Shown here piece by piece: positions 61,864-64,000 of a stretch of DNA of 64,000 bases (position 1 is its first letter; each line of letters starts with the position of its first letter). The stretch comes from JAZDLR01 sp964540995 (lineage in GTDB: Bacteria; Patescibacteriota; Patescibacteriia; UBA1558; 2-01-FULL-52-15). The notes under the pieces were generated by a model. That model was not told the DNA's origin. It searched no databases and saw only the letters and a list, made by a program, of their open reading frames with translations. A program made the translations under genes and the position numbers. The stretch covers positions 62,001 through 126,000 of the forward strand of contig CAZIOU010000001.1 of the NCBI GenBank assembly GCA_964540995.1. Reading direction: 5' to 3'.

Positions 61864-62334
61864 ATGAAACTAAAACAGTCCCAAGCTGCTCCGGCTTTTT
61901 CATTACCTGACCAGTCCGGTCAAGCCCACGCTCTCAAAGACTATCTCGGTCAGTGGGTTTTGATTTATTTTTATCCGAAAGACGACACACCAGGCTGCAC
62001 CACTGAAGCTTGCAGTCTGCGCGACAACTTTCCCAAGTTCAAGAAGCTGCAGGCCGTCGTACTCGGCATTAGTGTCGACACGGTGAAAAGCCATCAAAAG
62101 TTTGTGACGAAATATCAGCTGCCTTTCACCCTGCTGGCCGATGAAGATAAAACAGTGGTGAAAAAATACGGCGTCTGGCAGAAGAAAAAGTTTATGGGAC
62201 GGGAATACATGGGCATTGTCAGAAATTCTTTTCTCATTAACCCGAAGGGCAAGATTGCCAAAATCTACGAAGGTGTGAAGCCGGCAGAACACGCTGATAA
62301 GGTGTTGGGGGATTTGAGGGTATTGATTAAATAG
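61864..62334 (+). CDS. bcp: Thioredoxin-dependent peroxiredoxin, BCP/PrxQ type
   Basis: 156 residues. The peroxidatic cysteine is in DDTPGCTTEACSLRDNF, with the resolving cysteine five residues later as in many BCP proteins (CxxxxC). FYPKDDTPG, LGISVDTVKSHQKF and FTLLADEDKTVVKKYGVW are family hallmarks. It reduces peroxides in the cytoplasm and fits with the Msr operon as oxidative-stress defence. Confidence 0.94.
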   Translation: MKLKQSQAAPAFSLPDQSGQAHALKDYLGQWVLIYFYPKDDTPGCTTEACSLRDNFPKFKKLQAVVLGISVDTVKSHQKFVTKYQLPFTLLADEDKTVVKKYGVWQKKKFMGREYMGIVRNSFLINPKGKIAKIYEGVKPAEHADKVLGDLRVLIK

Positions 62335-62364
62335 ATCGCTTTTGTTAGCATAATGATATAATTG

Positions 62365-62392
62365 AAAAACAGGGAAATAATCTCTGTTTTTT
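62365..62392 (+). terminator. Terminator hairpin directly before the NYN gene
   Basis: AAAAACAGGGA and TCTCTGTTTTT pair over 11 bp (one G-T) around AATAA; the T-run ends at the ATG (62393). An extended -10 TGATATAAT (62354-62362) overlaps its 5' arm, so a transcript from there would begin within the stem. Confidence 0.55.
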
Positions 62393-62914
62393 ATGTCTAA
62401 AAACCTGAATAATTACGCTTATATTGATGGGCAGAACCTGAATCTCGGTATTCAAAGTCTAGGTTGGAAATTGGATTATAAAAGATTTCGTATCTATTTA
62501 AAAGACAAGTATGGTATTATCAATGCTTACCTCTTTATTGGTTTCATTCCTGAACAAAATAAGCTATATACCGCACTCCAACAAAGTGGGTTCATCTTAA
62601 AGTTCAAACCCACTTTTGCGAATCCGGAGGGTAACTACAAAGGCAATGTTGATGCCGATCTAATCTTACAGTTAATAGTTGATTTTTATGAACATCGATT
62701 CAACAGCGCTTTAATTGTTACTAGTGATGGTGATTTTTACTCAACAGTTAATTTTCTTTACAAAAAAGGTAAACTAATTGCAGTCTTAAGCCCCTATTTT
62801 AGAACCTGTTCATTCTTGCTCAGAAAAACGGCTAGAGAAAAGCTATTATTCATGAATACTTTGAGATCAAAACTAGAATATAAAAAAACACCGCCCAAGG
62901 ACGAAACCAATTAG
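62393..62914 (+). CDS. NYN-domain (PIN-like) ribonuclease, LabA/DUF88 type
   Basis: 173 residues. Acidic residues of the NYN site: AYIDGQNLNLGI (D12), GNVDADLILQLIVDFY and ALIVTSDGDFYSTVNFL. These match the Mg-binding pattern of LabA-like nucleases. Likely RNA cleavage in the cytoplasm; in accessory regions such proteins are sometimes part of defence or toxin modules, but no partner gene is seen. The C-terminus is basic. Confidence 0.85.
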   Translation: MSKNLNNYAYIDGQNLNLGIQSLGWKLDYKRFRIYLKDKYGIINAYLFIGFIPEQNKLYTALQQSGFILKFKPTFANPEGNYKGNVDADLILQLIVDFYEHRFNSALIVTSDGDFYSTVNFLYKKGKLIAVLSPYFRTCSFLLRKTAREKLLFMNTLRSKLEYKKTPPKDETN

Positions 62915-63109
62915 GAGGTATTTTTGAGTGTGTATTACTCAGATAGTATATCAGCAATAATAAATGTGTCAAACCCTTATTCACGGAAAAGAAAAAGCCC
63001 CCGATAGAGACTAGCCCTATAGGGTCCTTTTCGTAGTAATATTGGTAGTTTATCAAGTACACCTATTGTGTCAAATCAAGCAAAGATAACCGTGAAATAA
63101 CCCCCTTTA

Positions 63110-63138
63110 TTGATGAAGTAGTATTAGTCTGCTATACT
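63110..63138 (+). promoter_or_regulatory. Promoter of the MFS transporter gene
   Basis: TTGATG (63110-63115), 17-base spacer, TATACT (63133-63138) with TGC before it (extended -10). The start should be near 63145, giving a leader of about 70 bases, the longest seen in the window. Confidence 0.65.
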
Positions 63139-63145
63139 CTGAAAT

Positions 63146-63173
63146 CAAATACAATCAATTGTGATTGTATTTG
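63146..63173 (+). promoter_or_regulatory. 11-bp inverted repeat at the transcription start of the MFS gene
   Basis: CAAATACAATC-AATTGT-GATTGTATTTG, perfect over 11 bp, starting right at the expected +1. Position and symmetry suit an operator for a dimeric repressor (TetR/MarR type) or an mRNA 5' hairpin. No regulator gene is seen within the window. Confidence 0.5.
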
Positions 63174-63216
63174 AACCCAATACCTAATTCCTAAAGCATA
63201 ATTCCGATTTAAATTC

Positions 63217-64000
63217 ATGTCCCAAAAAACTCTCATCCTCCTAACTGCCTTCGTCGATGTACTCGGCCTCGGCATCGTCATACCGATCTTACCTTTCTAT
63301 ACCCAACAGTTTGGCGCCAGCGCCTTGATGGTAACACTATTGTTTACCGTTTTTTCTTTGTGTTCGTTTGTTAGCGCGCCGTTCCTTGGTGCTTGGTCGG
63401 ATCGTATTGGCAGACGTCCGGTGTTGTTACTTAGTATCGCTTCGACGGCCGTGGGTTGGCTGGTCTTCGCTTCTGCGAGCAGTCTAATCGTCTTATACAT
63501 CGCTCGCATTATCGATGGTTTGGCAGCTGGAAATTTCCCTATTACTCAGAGCTACTTGGCTGACATTGCCAAAGACGACAAAGAGCGAACTCATAATCTA
63601 GGCTTGATCGGTGCTATCTTCGGTATCGCTCTGACCGTTGGACCGATGATCGGAGGACTACTGGCTACTTTTGGACCAAGCGTGCCATTTTGGTTTGTCG
63701 GTATCCTGGCCACCATCAATTTCCTCCTGGCTTTACGTTTCTTACCGGAATCACATCATAAGCGCAGCGTGGAGAAAATGTCGGTCAATCCTTTGAAGCC
63801 AATTATCAATGCCATGCGTGACAAGCTTTTGCTGCCTGGGTTTGTTGCTTTCTTCCTTTTCAGTCTAGCGATTGCCACACAGCAATCAGTCTTCGCACTT
63901 TTCCTCGGGACAGCTTTCAATTACACGGCAGTAGCTACTGGTTGGTTCATGACAGGCGTTGGTATCTTGCTAGCTTTCAACCAAGCCGTGCTACTGAGAC
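63217..64000 (+). CDS. MFS transporter, TetA/multidrug type (3' truncated by window edge)
   Basis: 261 codons up to the window end. SQKTLILLTAFVDVLGLGI and VIPILPFYTQQFG are the TetA-like first helix; the MFS motif A is in GAWSDRIGRRPVLLL after TM2; RIIDGLAAGNFPITQSYLAD and GAIFGIALTVGPMIGGLLA (motif C region, GPxxGG) follow. Seven or more membrane helices are present. It should export drugs or metabolites with proton exchange. The inverted repeat ahead of it suggests inducible expression. Confidence 0.88.
   Translation, partial: MSQKTLILLTAFVDVLGLGIVIPILPFYTQQFGASALMVTLLFTVFSLCSFVSAPFLGAWSDRIGRRPVLLLSIASTAVGWLVFASASSLIVLYIARIIDGLAAGNFPITQSYLADIAKDDKERTHNLGLIGAIFGIALTVGPMIGGLLATFGPSVPFWFVGILATINFLLALRFLPESHHKRSVEKMSVNPLKPIINAMRDKLLLPGFVAFFLFSLAIATQQSVFALFLGTAFNYTAVATGWFMTGVGILLAFNQAVLLR

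Larger units (their letters stand above)
62915..63216. other. Intergenic region of 302 bases with promoter and palindrome
   Basis: No convincing gene. It contains two copies of TGTGTCAAA (near 62965 and 63068), a CCCTATAGGG palindrome near 63017-63026, and at its end the promoter and inverted repeat listed separately. Confidence 0.5.

Noticed and set aside
62923..63006. Short frame of 27 codons starting TTG after AGGAGG, behind the NYN gene
   Set aside because: The start is TTG, the composition is not protein-like and the AGGAGG overlaps the NYN stop by chance possibility; too weak to call.
1..64000. Alternative genetic code with TGA as glycine
   Set aside because: TGA is used repeatedly as a real stop, including many ATGA overlaps between genes, and no reading frame needs TGA readthrough.
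1..64000. CRISPR arrays, rRNA genes and insertion sequences
   Set aside because: No regularly spaced direct repeats, no rRNA-like segments and no transposase reading frames were found.

Overview
The window looks like a stretch of a Patescibacteria (CPR) chromosome, most likely from the Parcubacteria/ABY1 side. This is inferred from gene content and style: small, tightly packed genes with many 4-bp ATGA overlaps, very short or absent 5' leaders, almost no Shine-Dalgarno sequences, and a large surface-glycan locus. TGA is used as a stop many times, which argues against the recoded Gracilibacteria and Absconditabacteria. The presence of ribosomal protein bL9, which some CPR lineages lack, is compatible with this placement.

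Layout. (1) 1-38.5 kb is a large cell-surface glycan locus. It has two O-antigen-ligase/polymerase-like proteins with C-terminal repeats, GT-C membrane glycosyltransferases, about ten GT4/GT2 glycosyltransferases, an asparagine synthase, methyltransferases, an APH-fold kinase-like protein, a hexapeptide acyltransferase, a flippase, an initiating polyprenyl-phosphate sugar transferase, a UDP-glucuronate decarboxylase-like epimerase, GtrA and DUF2304 proteins and a secreted subtilase with FG-GAP-like repeats. Between the initiating transferase and the flippase, in the same overlapping minus-strand operon, lie three genes that together reproduce ATP-citrate lyase (an ATP-grasp synthetase subunit, a phosphohistidine subunit and a citryl-CoA lyase). 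This is the most unusual part of the window. (2) 38.5-51.9 kb is mostly core genes: HIT protein, PEGA-domain protein, MurA, S41 protease, bL9, CTP synthase, tRNA-Gln(UUG), enolase, phosphoglycerate mutase and an MsrB-MsrA-MsrQ-like repair operon. It also holds two structured repeat-like intergenic elements and one frameshifted secreted-protein gene. (3) 51.9-63 kb is an accessory region: a RhuM-Fic protein, an M50 protease, two secreted proteins sharing a C-terminal tail, a putative restriction endonuclease convergent with a 1085-aa double DNA methyltransferase, a stand-alone DpnI-like nuclease domain, a DUF2726 protein, a peroxiredoxin and a NYN-domain nuclease. (4) The window ends inside an MFS drug-transporter gene.

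How the parts work together (inference). Nucleotide sugars are loaded on undecaprenyl phosphate by the initiating transferase, extended by the GT4/GT2 enzymes, decorated by methyl-, acyl- and amido-transfer enzymes, flipped, and polymerised or transferred to proteins by the ligase-like and GT-C enzymes. The citryl-CoA-type module could feed acetyl-CoA into this locus or act on a related acid. The accessory region reads as a restriction and nuclease island with signs of transfer. All family assignments are from reading protein motifs; no database search was run.
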